This document shows, piece after piece, positions 1 to 6,373 of a DNA stretch of 6,530 nt. The notes beneath the pieces are model-generated. The model was not told the origin of the DNA. It saw only the letters and a list, made by a program, of their open reading frames with translations, and searched no databases. Origin of the DNA: Muribaculaceae bacterium (GTDB lineage Bacteria; Bacteroidota; Bacteroidia; Bacteroidales; Muribaculaceae); assembly GCA_009775125.1 (NCBI GenBank), contig VSPD01000085.1, positions 1 to 6,530 on the forward strand, in the 5' to 3' direction. A program made the position numbers and the translations under genes. Each line of letters opens with the position of its first letter. Within the stretch, counting starts at the first letter, position 1.

Positions 1-441
1 GGGATAGGCGGAGGAGGGAGGGGTGCCGGTGATTTGAAGGTAGAGGCGGTCGAGGGTGGCGGCGCGGAGGGCTTTGGGGCGGATTTCACATTCCCAGATG
101 CGGATTACGCGCCATCCGGCGAGGCGGAGGTCGACGCCGGCGGCATAGTCGCGGGCTATGTTCATGGCTATTTTATGCCGCCAGTAGTCGGTGTTGGTCT
201 TGGGCAGCCGGTAATACCGGCATCCTTCGTGACCATGCCAAAAGCAGCCGTCGATAAATATGGCGGTTTTGTATTTTTTGAGCACTATGTCGGGGGAGCC
301 GGGCAGACGGCGGTTGTTGACGCGGTAGCGCAGGCCTTTTGAGAACAAGAATTTCCTCACCAGCATTTCCGGCTTGGTGTCGCGTCCCTTGACGGCCGCC
401 ATGCAGCGGTGACGCTGCTCCGGTGTCATCACATCTGCCAT
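1..441 (-). CDS. vsr: Very short patch repair endonuclease (Vsr), 3' end cut by window edge
   Basis: Vsr nicks DNA 5' of the T in T:G mismatches that arise by deamination of 5-methylcytosine, starting very short patch repair in the cytoplasm. The frame is open for 147 codons from the ATG at 441 and has no stop before the window edge. Visible features are the N-terminal MTPEQRHRCMAAVKGRDTKPE block with Glu25, Asp51 in LPGSPDIV (the metal-binding catalytic Asp of the family), the hallmark DGCFWHGHEGC at 64-74 with zinc-type His and Cys ligands, and WRVIRIWECEI at 110-120 with Cys118. The E. coli enzyme has 156 residues, so only a short tail is missing and the fold is complete. Position 64 is Asp, where E. 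coli Vsr has its catalytic-region His64. A second ATG lies at 429, but the first keeps the usual MADV-like start. It begins 15 bp after the upstream lipoprotein stop. No Dcm-type methylase is visible; one could lie to the left. Confidence 0.93.
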   Translation of the reverse strand, partial: MADVMTPEQRHRCMAAVKGRDTKPEMLVRKFLFSKGLRYRVNNRRLPGSPDIVLKKYKTAIFIDGCFWHGHEGCRYYRLPKTNTDYWRHKIAMNIARDYAAGVDLRLAGWRVIRIWECEIRPKALRAATLDRLYLQITGTPPSSAYP

Positions 442-456
442 AGCGTTTCTATTGCC

Positions 457-2478
457 TTAATAGCGGAGGCCGGCGTTGCCGGTGCGGAGGCCGCCGGGAC
501 GAGAAGTGGAGGTGCGTCGGTTGCTGTCGTATTTGTTGGAGGTGTAGCCTGAGTTTTGCAGGAATGGGTCGTCGGAGAATTCGTCGTCGTCTTCGTCTTG
601 CGGGGCGCGCTCGCCTTTCTTTAATTTGGGCTTGTTTTTCTTTATGGCATACGGTTTTTGGGCGTCGACGGGCACTTCGTAGATGTTCCAGGCTTGTTCT
701 ACGTCCCAGTTTTTGCGCAAGGTGAGTTTTTTGGCAAAGTAAACTACGTCTTCGGGCTGGATGGTGTCGGCGACGTTGCCGGTGTCCCAACGGCCGTTGT
801 TGTTGCGGTCGATGTATAGGCGGGCGTATACGTCGCCGGGATTGAGGTAACGGAGCACGGCGCGGCCGTCGACCACGGGGGCTGTGCGGATGGGAGTGTC
901 GGATGTGTTGAGCAGTTCGACTACGGCGTGCTCGCCGGGGGCAAGCCCTTCGACAGCGAATGTGAGGTTGGCATATTCCTCGAGGGGCTTGACGGTGAAT
1001 TCATGTTTGATTTTGTCGTTGAATTGCCCGTAAATCGAATAGACGGAAGCGGAGTCGACGCTCAGGCGATAGGACGCGCCGGGCGTCCAGTCCACGGCCA
1101 TGATTCGACGCATGAAGGGGCTTACGCTGTCGGGCTCGAATTTCACGGCGGGCACTTCGGTCCAGATGGTGTCGTTTTTTATTTCAAGGTGCACGGCGGC
1201 AGGGTTGATGCTGTCGAGGGGTTGCTGCGCCTCGAACAGGAGGGGAAGGTAGACGTCCTGTTGGCTGCCGTAGACCGAGCCGAAGGCAAGGAAGTCGGGC
1301 TGCGGAGGGAGGGTGTCGGCCTCTTCGCTCTTGCGTTTTTTCTTTTCTTTTTGCTTCGGTTCTTTGAAGAAGAATTTGAGTGTGTCGGTGTACCACGCCA
1401 CTTGGTCGAGGGAGTCGGTTCGGCGGTAGCGTGTGGCCAGCAGCAGGGAGTCGACAGCCATTACGGCGGTGTCGGTTATCCAGTATTCGAGGGTGTCGAG
1501 TGTGGCGTTGGGGCGCAACAGCGCCCAGTCGGCTATCTTGCGTCCGGCAAATGTGCCGGCGGCTATCTCGATTTGCGGCAGGGAGTCGGCCTCGGCTGCC
1601 ATCTCGATGGTGATGCGGCGACGCTCGGGGCGGGCGTAGTTGCGCATATACTGGGCTTTGTACCCTTCGTTGAACCACGACAGGAGTATGTCGTTGGGGT
1701 AGTAGGCCGTTCCTCCGCGCAGGGCCAGTGAGTCGCCGCCGTCGTGCGCCCGGAGGGTGTCGGTGACGGTGATGGCGCTTGCATAGGGCGACACTGTGGT
1801 GCCGAGGAAGGCGATGTCTTCGGTGCGGTCCCACTTGTAGTCGCGATTGATGTCGTTGAGGGCAAATACTTGGTATGTGCCGGGCTTGAGGTTGCGGATG
1901 GTGAACTGGCCAAGCTGGTTGGTGCGCGCCACGCGCTCGAACGGCACGGTGCGCAGTGTGGTGTCGGTCATGGCCGAGTCGGAGTGGATGCCCACGAGCA
2001 TTCCCTGGGCGGGCTCGAGAGTACGGGCCTCGAGCACCATGCCGGAAATGCGGAGTGAGTCGATGGAGCCGCCGGTGGAGAAATCGGTGGCGAAGCCGTC
2101 GAGCACGTTGCCTTCGTTGAGGTCTTTGATGGCATCGCCGAAGTCGATGGTATATGTCATGTCGGGTTGCAGGGAGTCGCGGAACTCTACGGTGACATGA
2201 CGGCCGTTGGCGCGTACCACGGGCGGCTGCTGCTGCACGGGCGACACAATCACTTTGTTGAAAGCGTCGTCGAGCTGCACGTTTTCGTCGAAATAGAGGT
2301 CGAGGCGTGTGCGGTCGACATGCAGTGCCGACGGCCCGGGATTCGAGTTTACAAACACCGGCGGTGTCTCGTCACGCGGACCGCCTTCGGGGCGGCCTAT
2401 CGACGCGCATGCCGCCGCCGACAGTACAAGGATGACGCACACAAGCGCTTGCAGCGAATTTAACCCGAATCTCTTCAT
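457..2478 (-). CDS. Ig-like (Big_5-type) domain lipoprotein, Bacteroidota cell envelope
   Basis: This 673-residue protein is predicted to be exported and lipidated; no enzymatic function is visible. The N-terminus has a basic MKR start, a hydrophobic stretch at about 9-23 and a lipobox-like SAAAC with Cys24. The sequence GRPEGGPRDETPPVF follows, typical of Bacteroidota proteins that open with a bacterial Ig-like domain (Big_5/SbsA type, about 37-133). Residues 143-230 resemble a carboxypeptidase-regulatory or SpaA-like beta domain (NQLGQFTIRNLKPGTYQVFALND), ending in an Asp-rich loop at 209-221. A second such module lies at about 503-571 and ends in DRNNNGRWDTGN, a loop resembling calcium-binding DxNxNG repeats. 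A basic KEPKQKEKKKRK linker lies at 372-383, and the tail has an acidic patch (DEDDDEFSDD, 628-637) followed by a Gly/Ser/Arg-rich end. A strong AGGAGG precedes the ATG. It lies 23 bp after the endonuclease gene. Likely an outer-membrane or periplasmic structural or assembly factor; ligand unknown. Confidence 0.85.
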   Translation of the reverse strand: MKRFGLNSLQALVCVILVLSAAACASIGRPEGGPRDETPPVFVNSNPGPSALHVDRTRLDLYFDENVQLDDAFNKVIVSPVQQQPPVVRANGRHVTVEFRDSLQPDMTYTIDFGDAIKDLNEGNVLDGFATDFSTGGSIDSLRISGMVLEARTLEPAQGMLVGIHSDSAMTDTTLRTVPFERVARTNQLGQFTIRNLKPGTYQVFALNDINRDYKWDRTEDIAFLGTTVSPYASAITVTDTLRAHDGGDSLALRGGTAYYPNDILLSWFNEGYKAQYMRNYARPERRRITIEMAAEADSLPQIEIAAGTFAGRKIADWALLRPNATLDTLEYWITDTAVMAVDSLLLATRYRRTDSLDQVAWYTDTLKFFFKEPKQKEKKKRKSEEADTLPPQPDFLAFGSVYGSQQDVYLPLLFEAQQPLDSINPAAVHLEIKNDTIWTEVPAVKFEPDSVSPFMRRIMAVDWTPGASYRLSVDSASVYSIYGQFNDKIKHEFTVKPLEEYANLTFAVEGLAPGEHAVVELLNTSDTPIRTAPVVDGRAVLRYLNPGDVYARLYIDRNNNGRWDTGNVADTIQPEDVVYFAKKLTLRKNWDVEQAWNIYEVPVDAQKPYAIKKNKPKLKKGERAPQDEDDDEFSDDPFLQNSGYTSNKYDSNRRTSTSRPGGLRTGNAGLRY

Positions 2479-2482
2479 TTTT

Positions 2483-2489
2483 CCTCCTT
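2483..2489 (-). promoter_or_regulatory. Strong Shine-Dalgarno site of the lipoprotein gene
   Basis: On the minus strand AAGGAGG is followed by AAAA and then the ATG at 2478. It fixes the start codon and is a near-perfect complement to the 3' end of 16S rRNA. The other genes in this window lack such a site, as is usual in Bacteroidota, where A-rich leaders are preferred. The surrounding A-rich leader would suit translation either way. Confidence 0.7.
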
Positions 2490-2501
2490 TTTATGTGAAT
2501 G

Positions 2502-4151
2502 TTATCGTACCGACACTTTTTGCGGACGGCGCGACTGGTCGGTGGTGATGAAATATACGCCGAGGGGAAGGGGGATGTCGGTGTTGTTGGACACCTCGGG
2601 CAATTCAACGACGAGGCGTCCGGCCACATCGAACACCCTGCAACCGGTGTGAACCGACTGGCAGAGAATACGGACTGCACCTTCGAGGGCTACTACGGCC
2701 AAAGGTTCGTCGTTTTCCACGCCGGTAATGCCCAGATGGTCGACGAATACTACGTTTGACGGCTCGGAGCGATAGCCCAGACGCACCGACTGCACGTAAT
2801 AAGCCTCGCGGTCGGATTCGTTGAAATCGTCGATAAGCAGCGATGTCTGCTCGGCGAGTTCTTCTTCGGTGACTGCGCTTCCGGCTGTGTATCGGGTGCG
2901 GGTCACGATATAGTAATCAATAGTTTCATCGGCCGGGGCTTCCCAGTTGGCCACATATGATGTGGATGTGATGTCGGTCGGGGCAGTTGCCGTACAAGGT
3001 GTCAAGACGGGCACAGGCAGACACTCGCCGCGCAGCTCCACTCCACGCGAACCGGTGACTCCGCCGCCGGAGATAAGTATGCGCGCGGTATGCTTTCCAA
3101 GCAGTGTCGGGGTATAAGTCACGTTGAGCCAATATCCGTCGGCTGAATTTACATTGCGGTAGGCTATCGTCTTGGCCGGAATTGAGTACATTTCCTTGTC
3201 GCCGGCGTAAATTTGCACGCGGATATCCGATTTAAGATTCTCGCCGCGGAAGAACAGTTTTGCTGTTGTTGATTTTCCAAGAGCCACCTGTCCGAATTCA
3301 AGCGACATGTCTTGCACGGGAGTAATGAGCACGGGGTCGCCCGAGGGCTGCGTCGCGTCGTCGAGCCGGAAAATCTGACCTTTACGGTTACCCCAGATAT
3401 ATTCGGCGAGTTCGGGGAAGTCGATAAACGGGTTGCGGTTGTTCTGGAATTTATATACGGCCTCGTTGCGGTCGAGTTCTTTCTGCGACACCTGGTCCTC
3501 GCGGTGCCATTTCAGCAGCAGGTCTACCGACCATTGGTTCAGCGTAGGATAGGTACCGTTGACAAGCATGTATTTGTATTTCCAGGTGTAGTCCTGATAG
3601 CATGTGGCCATATAGAAATATGTGCGCGCGAAGTCGCCTTTGTATTCATCGGCAGGCTCAAACACATATCCGGCACCGCCGCCTTGTCCGGCCACAGGGA
3701 AGCCAACGGTGGTGATTCCGTTGTCGAACTTTGTAGGCGAGGTGCGGTCGACCATGCCCAGCGGATAATTTGACTTGGCCATGTTGGCGGCGGCTTCCGA
3801 CGGATAAAGATGGTTCAGGTCGGTGTAAGCCTGCACGCTCGTCGAGCCACCCCACCAGCTTTTGGGCAACGAGTGCTCGCGGTTAAGCCCCTTGAACGAA
3901 GGAGCATAAAGCGGAATGTCGGAATACATATCCCACCACCGGCGGGAATTAGGATATACGTCGGTCACCTCGAAATAGTCGGGGAGGTCGTAATAATCTG
4001 ATATGGGGGTAAGGTTATGTATAATATTGTAGGCGGCTGTTTTAAGCTCAGCGTCGCTCTTGCCGTCGAGAGCGCGGTAATATGCCATCGGCACCTCAGC
4101 CGATGCCATGATTGCCGGCAGGACAGCCAACATGAGTAAAAATTTTTTCAT
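2502..4151 (-). CDS. Secreted endonuclease I family nuclease with Ig-like, FN3 and type IX sorting domains
   Basis: This protein of 549 residues is a predicted extracellular or surface non-specific DNase/RNase of the endonuclease I (EndA/Vvn, beta-beta-alpha metal) family. A signal peptide covers about 1-18, with an ASA|E cleavage motif. The nuclease core (about 20-258) shows LNREHSLPKSWWGG at 89-102, where Glu92 and His93 match the family's metal-binding Glu and general-base His. DLNHLYPSEAAANMAKSN at 111-128 supplies the likely metal-binding Asn123, and FEPADEYKGDFART follows at 164-177. Residues about 275-378 look like an Ig-like (HYDIN/ASPM-type) sandwich. Residues about 387-470 form an FN3-like domain (TSYVANWEAP, YYVQSVRLGYRSEPSN). 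Residues 475-549 form a type A C-terminal signal for type IX secretion (VFDVAGRLV, LPLGVYFI, final KVSVR). Plausible roles are nutrient scavenging from DNA or degradation of extracellular DNA. It starts 28 bp after the acyltransferase stop with no separate promoter seen. Confidence 0.9.
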   Translation of the reverse strand: MKKFLLMLAVLPAIMASAEVPMAYYRALDGKSDAELKTAAYNIIHNLTPISDYYDLPDYFEVTDVYPNSRRWWDMYSDIPLYAPSFKGLNREHSLPKSWWGGSTSVQAYTDLNHLYPSEAAANMAKSNYPLGMVDRTSPTKFDNGITTVGFPVAGQGGGAGYVFEPADEYKGDFARTYFYMATCYQDYTWKYKYMLVNGTYPTLNQWSVDLLLKWHREDQVSQKELDRNEAVYKFQNNRNPFIDFPELAEYIWGNRKGQIFRLDDATQPSGDPVLITPVQDMSLEFGQVALGKSTTAKLFFRGENLKSDIRVQIYAGDKEMYSIPAKTIAYRNVNSADGYWLNVTYTPTLLGKHTARILISGGGVTGSRGVELRGECLPVPVLTPCTATAPTDITSTSYVANWEAPADETIDYYIVTRTRYTAGSAVTEEELAEQTSLLIDDFNESDREAYYVQSVRLGYRSEPSNVVFVDHLGITGVENDEPLAVVALEGAVRILCQSVHTGCRVFDVAGRLVVELPEVSNNTDIPLPLGVYFITTDQSRRPQKVSVR

Positions 4152-4179
4152 GATATATGTCGATCGTAATTATTATTCA

Positions 4180-5307
4180 TCATATTTTCTTTCCCCATAC
4201 GCGGCGGCGGCGGTGAAGGCGACGCGGGAACAGCTCCCACTGACGCTGCACATTCTCATTGTCCTCAAGCTCGAGATTGCTCTCGGCCTCGCGGTAGCCG
4301 CAACGGTTGAACGTAGGGATAAGATAATTAAACAACAACGCGTTCACCCCTTTGTTCTGATACTCGGGGTCGACAGCCACAAGAAGCAAGTCGACAACGT
4401 CGCTATTGCCCTTCAACGCTCTCAGCAGATGATACCAACCAGTGGGGAATAGCTTGCCACCTGACTTGCGCAAGGCCTTCGACATCGACGGCATGGCTAT
4501 GCCTACGCATATAAGCCTGTCGTCGGCATCGGTGATAAGGCATACGTTGTCGAGACGGATTATGCCGAGGTACATGTCGATATAATAATTTATCTGGCGC
4601 TCCGACAGAGGCGAATACCCGTACAGGCCGTCGTAGGCCCGGTTTATCAAGTCGAACAAAGCGCGGCCATACTCTTCTTTAAGTTTTTTCCGCGACGAAT
4701 ATATCTTCACTTTCAAGCCGTAGCGTTCCTGCACCATACGGGCCACACGCAGATATTTATCGGGAATCGACTCGGGGATGGTAATGCGATATTCCACCCA
4801 ATCGGCTTCCTTGCCAAATCCCATGCGCTCCATGTGCCGGGGGTAATACGGATAGTTGTAGATAGTGGCCATGGTGCCAAGCTCATCGAACCCGTCGATA
4901 AGCATAGCTTCATGATCGAGGTCGGTAAAACCCATAGGCCCAATCATCTCATTCATCCCCTTTTTCCGCCCCCATGCCGAAGCGGCCTCAAAAAGCGCGT
5001 CGACAACCTCGGCATCGTCGATAAAATCGACAAAGCCGAATCGCATAGCCTTGCGACCGGTGCGTTCGTTCACCTTGGAATTGATTATCGCAGTAATACG
5101 CCCGACAGGCTTTCCATCGCGAAAAGCCATAAACGACTGTGCCTGACAGTAATCAAAAGCAGGATTTTTGTCAGGACGCAACGTATTCACATCGTCCAAA
5201 ATAAGCGGCGGAACAAAACAGTCGTTGCCCTTATACAGGTCTATGCCAAACTTTACATACTTTATAAGTTCTTTTTTCGAAGCGGCAATTTCTCTAATTT
5301 CAACCAT
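4180..5307 (-). CDS. GNAT-fold acyltransferase, YghO / bacterial ceramide synthase-like
   Basis: A cytoplasmic protein of 375 residues with no signal peptide or membrane span. The N-terminal half has PVGRITAIINSKVNE at 67-81 and FGFVDFIDD at 90-98. A distinctive block at 122-170 (IGPMGFTDLDHEAM, YNYPYYPRHMERMGF, ADW) follows. The C-terminal half contains the GNAT-like strand and acyl-CoA loop LLLVAVDPEYQNKGVNALLF at 307-326 and ends in a very basic RRLHRRRRVWGKK. From memory, this length and layout match the YghO-like family, which includes the acyl-CoA-dependent bacterial ceramide synthase of Caulobacter. Since many Bacteroidales make sphingolipids, N-acylation of a sphingoid base is a reasonable candidate reaction, but this is inference; another amine acceptor is possible. 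The ATG at 5307 lies only 5 bp after the pseudokinase stop, so co-translation is likely. The fold is secure; the substrate is not. Confidence 0.8.
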   Translation of the reverse strand: MVEIREIAASKKELIKYVKFGIDLYKGNDCFVPPLILDDVNTLRPDKNPAFDYCQAQSFMAFRDGKPVGRITAIINSKVNERTGRKAMRFGFVDFIDDAEVVDALFEAASAWGRKKGMNEMIGPMGFTDLDHEAMLIDGFDELGTMATIYNYPYYPRHMERMGFGKEADWVEYRITIPESIPDKYLRVARMVQERYGLKVKIYSSRKKLKEEYGRALFDLINRAYDGLYGYSPLSERQINYYIDMYLGIIRLDNVCLITDADDRLICVGIAMPSMSKALRKSGGKLFPTGWYHLLRALKGNSDVVDLLLVAVDPEYQNKGVNALLFNYLIPTFNRCGYREAESNLELEDNENVQRQWELFPRRLHRRRRVWGKKI

Positions 5308-5312
5308 TTCTG

Positions 5313-6077
5313 CTATCCAATCAATTTCAAATTAATCAACACAAGAATCAAAGCCATCACAGCCACAAAAGCAGCGGCAAAAAACAGCACTCTTTTCAAT
5401 GAATGGCCCTGCAAGGCCAACTGCAAATCGGCAACTGAACGATAACGATTGCGCGGATTAGGGCTAAGACAACGAGACACTACATGGCGAAGCTGGGGCG
5501 TACCGAGGCCCGACTTGTCGAGCACCTCCCGCATCGTAATGCCAAAACGGTAAATATCCTCCGCAACATCGGTAGGCGTCAAATTCTCGCGTTGATCGAA
5601 TCCAACATCGATAAGTTTAAGATTCTCAATATTTTCAGTGAAAATAATAGTCTCCGGGCGAATAGGATGGTGCACAAGGTGATTCGTCTGAATATATGCC
5701 ATAGCAGCCGGCAGACGAGTAATCAACTGGTCGAGATGATGTGCCGAAATTTTACCCTGGTCGATAATCTTTCTCAACGACAGTCCATACACATCATCGG
5801 TGATGATGCAGCGTCCGATACCCGGCACATCCTCAAAATCATTTATCATAACAATATTAGGATGCGACAAATTATAACGGACATCAAACTCCTTCTCAAT
5901 CATGGCCTGATACTTAGGATCATCCTTGAGCTCGGGACGCAAGGTTTTAAGCATTACCCACTTTCCGAATTTCTTGGCAGTGAAGACATTATAAAACTCC
6001 TCATCCCATTCGGTAAGGTGCTCAATTTCAGTCCACCTCTCGGTCTTATCGACTATATTCTGAGAATTATCACTCAT
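5313..6077 (-). CDS. Tail-anchored protein kinase-like protein, probable pseudokinase
   Basis: A 254-residue protein with a Ser/Thr kinase fold and one C-terminal membrane span. Kinase landmarks, numbered from the ATG at 6077, are Lys44 in WVMLKTL (ATP-anchoring Lys), Glu63 before LSHPNIV (helix C Glu), Asp157 in LIDVGF (DFG replaced by DVG), DIYRFG at 174-179 (helix F) and CLSPNPRNRY at 203-212 (helix I region). The catalytic loop is broken: HRDLKPEN is replaced by HHPIRPET at 136-143, so the catalytic Asp is Pro138 and the metal-binding Asn is Thr143. No Gly-rich loop is recognisable, and the activation segment is very short with no APE motif. Residues about 230-250 are a hydrophobic anchor, leaving the fold in the cytoplasm. 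An in-frame TTG at 6086 adds three residues; the ATG is preferred. It is first in the gene series, just downstream of a promoter. A regulatory or scaffold role is likely; its partner is unknown. Confidence 0.85.
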   Translation of the reverse strand: MSDNSQNIVDKTERWTEIEHLTEWDEEFYNVFTAKKFGKWVMLKTLRPELKDDPKYQAMIEKEFDVRYNLSHPNIVMINDFEDVPGIGRCIITDDVYGLSLRKIIDQGKISAHHLDQLITRLPAAMAYIQTNHLVHHPIRPETIIFTENIENLKLIDVGFDQRENLTPTDVAEDIYRFGITMREVLDKSGLGTPQLRHVVSRCLSPNPRNRYRSVADLQLALQGHSLKRVLFFAAAFVAVMALILVLINLKLIG

Positions 6078-6112
6078 CGTTTGCAATTTATGCTATTTTG
6101 GATACTAACTTG

Positions 6113-6120
6113 CAAATATA
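6113..6120 (-). promoter_or_regulatory. Bacteroidota-type promoter -7 box for the kinase-like gene
   Basis: The minus strand reads TATATTTG, an exact match to the Bacteroidota -7 consensus TAnnTTTG. It lies 35 bases upstream of the ATG at 6077, which implies a start site near 6105-6108 and a leader of about 30 bases. A good -33 TTTG is not seen at the usual 19-21 bp spacing; a TTTG lies too close (11 bp away). No comparable box is seen in the short gaps between the downstream genes, so this is the best candidate promoter for the whole series. Confidence 0.55.
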
Positions 6121-6235
6121 CGAATTTTTTACAAATTAATGCCTATTTGAAAAATAGAGCACAAAAATAAAACGAGAGATAAAGCAAATCTATTCCTATA
6201 TCAAAGCCAACATGATTTTACACAAACGGAAGTTT
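6121..6235. other. AT-rich intergenic stretch, no gene seen
   Basis: This stretch lies between the promoter and the first REP-like hairpin. It is rich in A/T runs. I see no convincing open frame, tRNA or riboswitch in it. It may act as an upstream promoter element, but no specific motif supports this. Confidence 0.5.
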
Positions 6236-6240
6236 TATTC

Positions 6241-6297
6241 ACAAGCCGGAGGCTCGCATTCCTGCAACCCGTGTAGGAACACAAGCCTCCGGCTTGT
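6241..6297. repeat. REP-like inverted pair (two hairpins facing each other)
   Basis: Positions 6241-6254 (ACAAGCCGGAGGCT) and 6284-6297 (AGCCTCCGGCTTGT) are a perfect 14-base inverted repeat. Each arm is also a small hairpin with a TCC/GGA loop: on the plus strand the right arm folds as ACAAGCC-TCC-GGCTTGT, and on the minus strand the left arm folds as CGAGCC-TCC-GGCTTG with one G-T pair. Each is preceded by a short conserved leader, GTAGGAA (6273-6279) on plus and GCAGGAA (6259-6265) on minus. The layout resembles paired REP units (BIME) with a GTAG-type tetranucleotide. Confidence 0.7.
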
Positions 6298-6314
6298 TAG
6301 AATTATTAATATGC

Positions 6315-6342
6315 GGACGCACGAGCCGTGCGTCCCTACTGC
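6315..6342 (-). repeat. REP-like hairpin with GTAG leader, different stem sequence
   Basis: GGACGCACG (6315-6323) and CGTGCGTCC (6327-6335) form a perfect 9-bp stem with a three-base loop. On the minus strand the hairpin is preceded by AGTAGG, so GTAG sits at its 5' foot as in REP elements. The stem differs from the neighbouring units, so this would be a second REP class placed between copies of the first. It lacks a T-tract on either side, so it is not a good intrinsic terminator. Confidence 0.6.
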
Positions 6343-6373
6343 CTGGAACAATGTAACACACATTTAATTTCCT

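Noticed and set aside
34..342. Plus-strand open frame at the left edge
   Set aside because: It lies antisense to vsr, which shows the full Vsr motif set on the minus strand.
928..1731. Long plus-strand open frame opposite the lipoprotein gene
   Set aside because: It is a GC-driven shadow of the minus-strand gene. The translation is low-complexity Gly/Val-rich, has no family motifs and no plausible start context.
6078..6086. Upstream TTG start for the kinase-like gene
   Set aside because: It would add only three residues, and the ATG at 6077 is a stronger start codon at a sensible distance from the promoter box.
5484..6170. Plus-strand open frame opposite the kinase-like gene
   Set aside because: The minus-strand frame has clear kinase-fold motifs; the plus-strand product has none and runs across the promoter region.
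6315..6335. Second intrinsic terminator in the intergenic region
   Set aside because: The stem is perfect but no T-tract follows on either strand, and the GTAG foot points to a REP-like unit.
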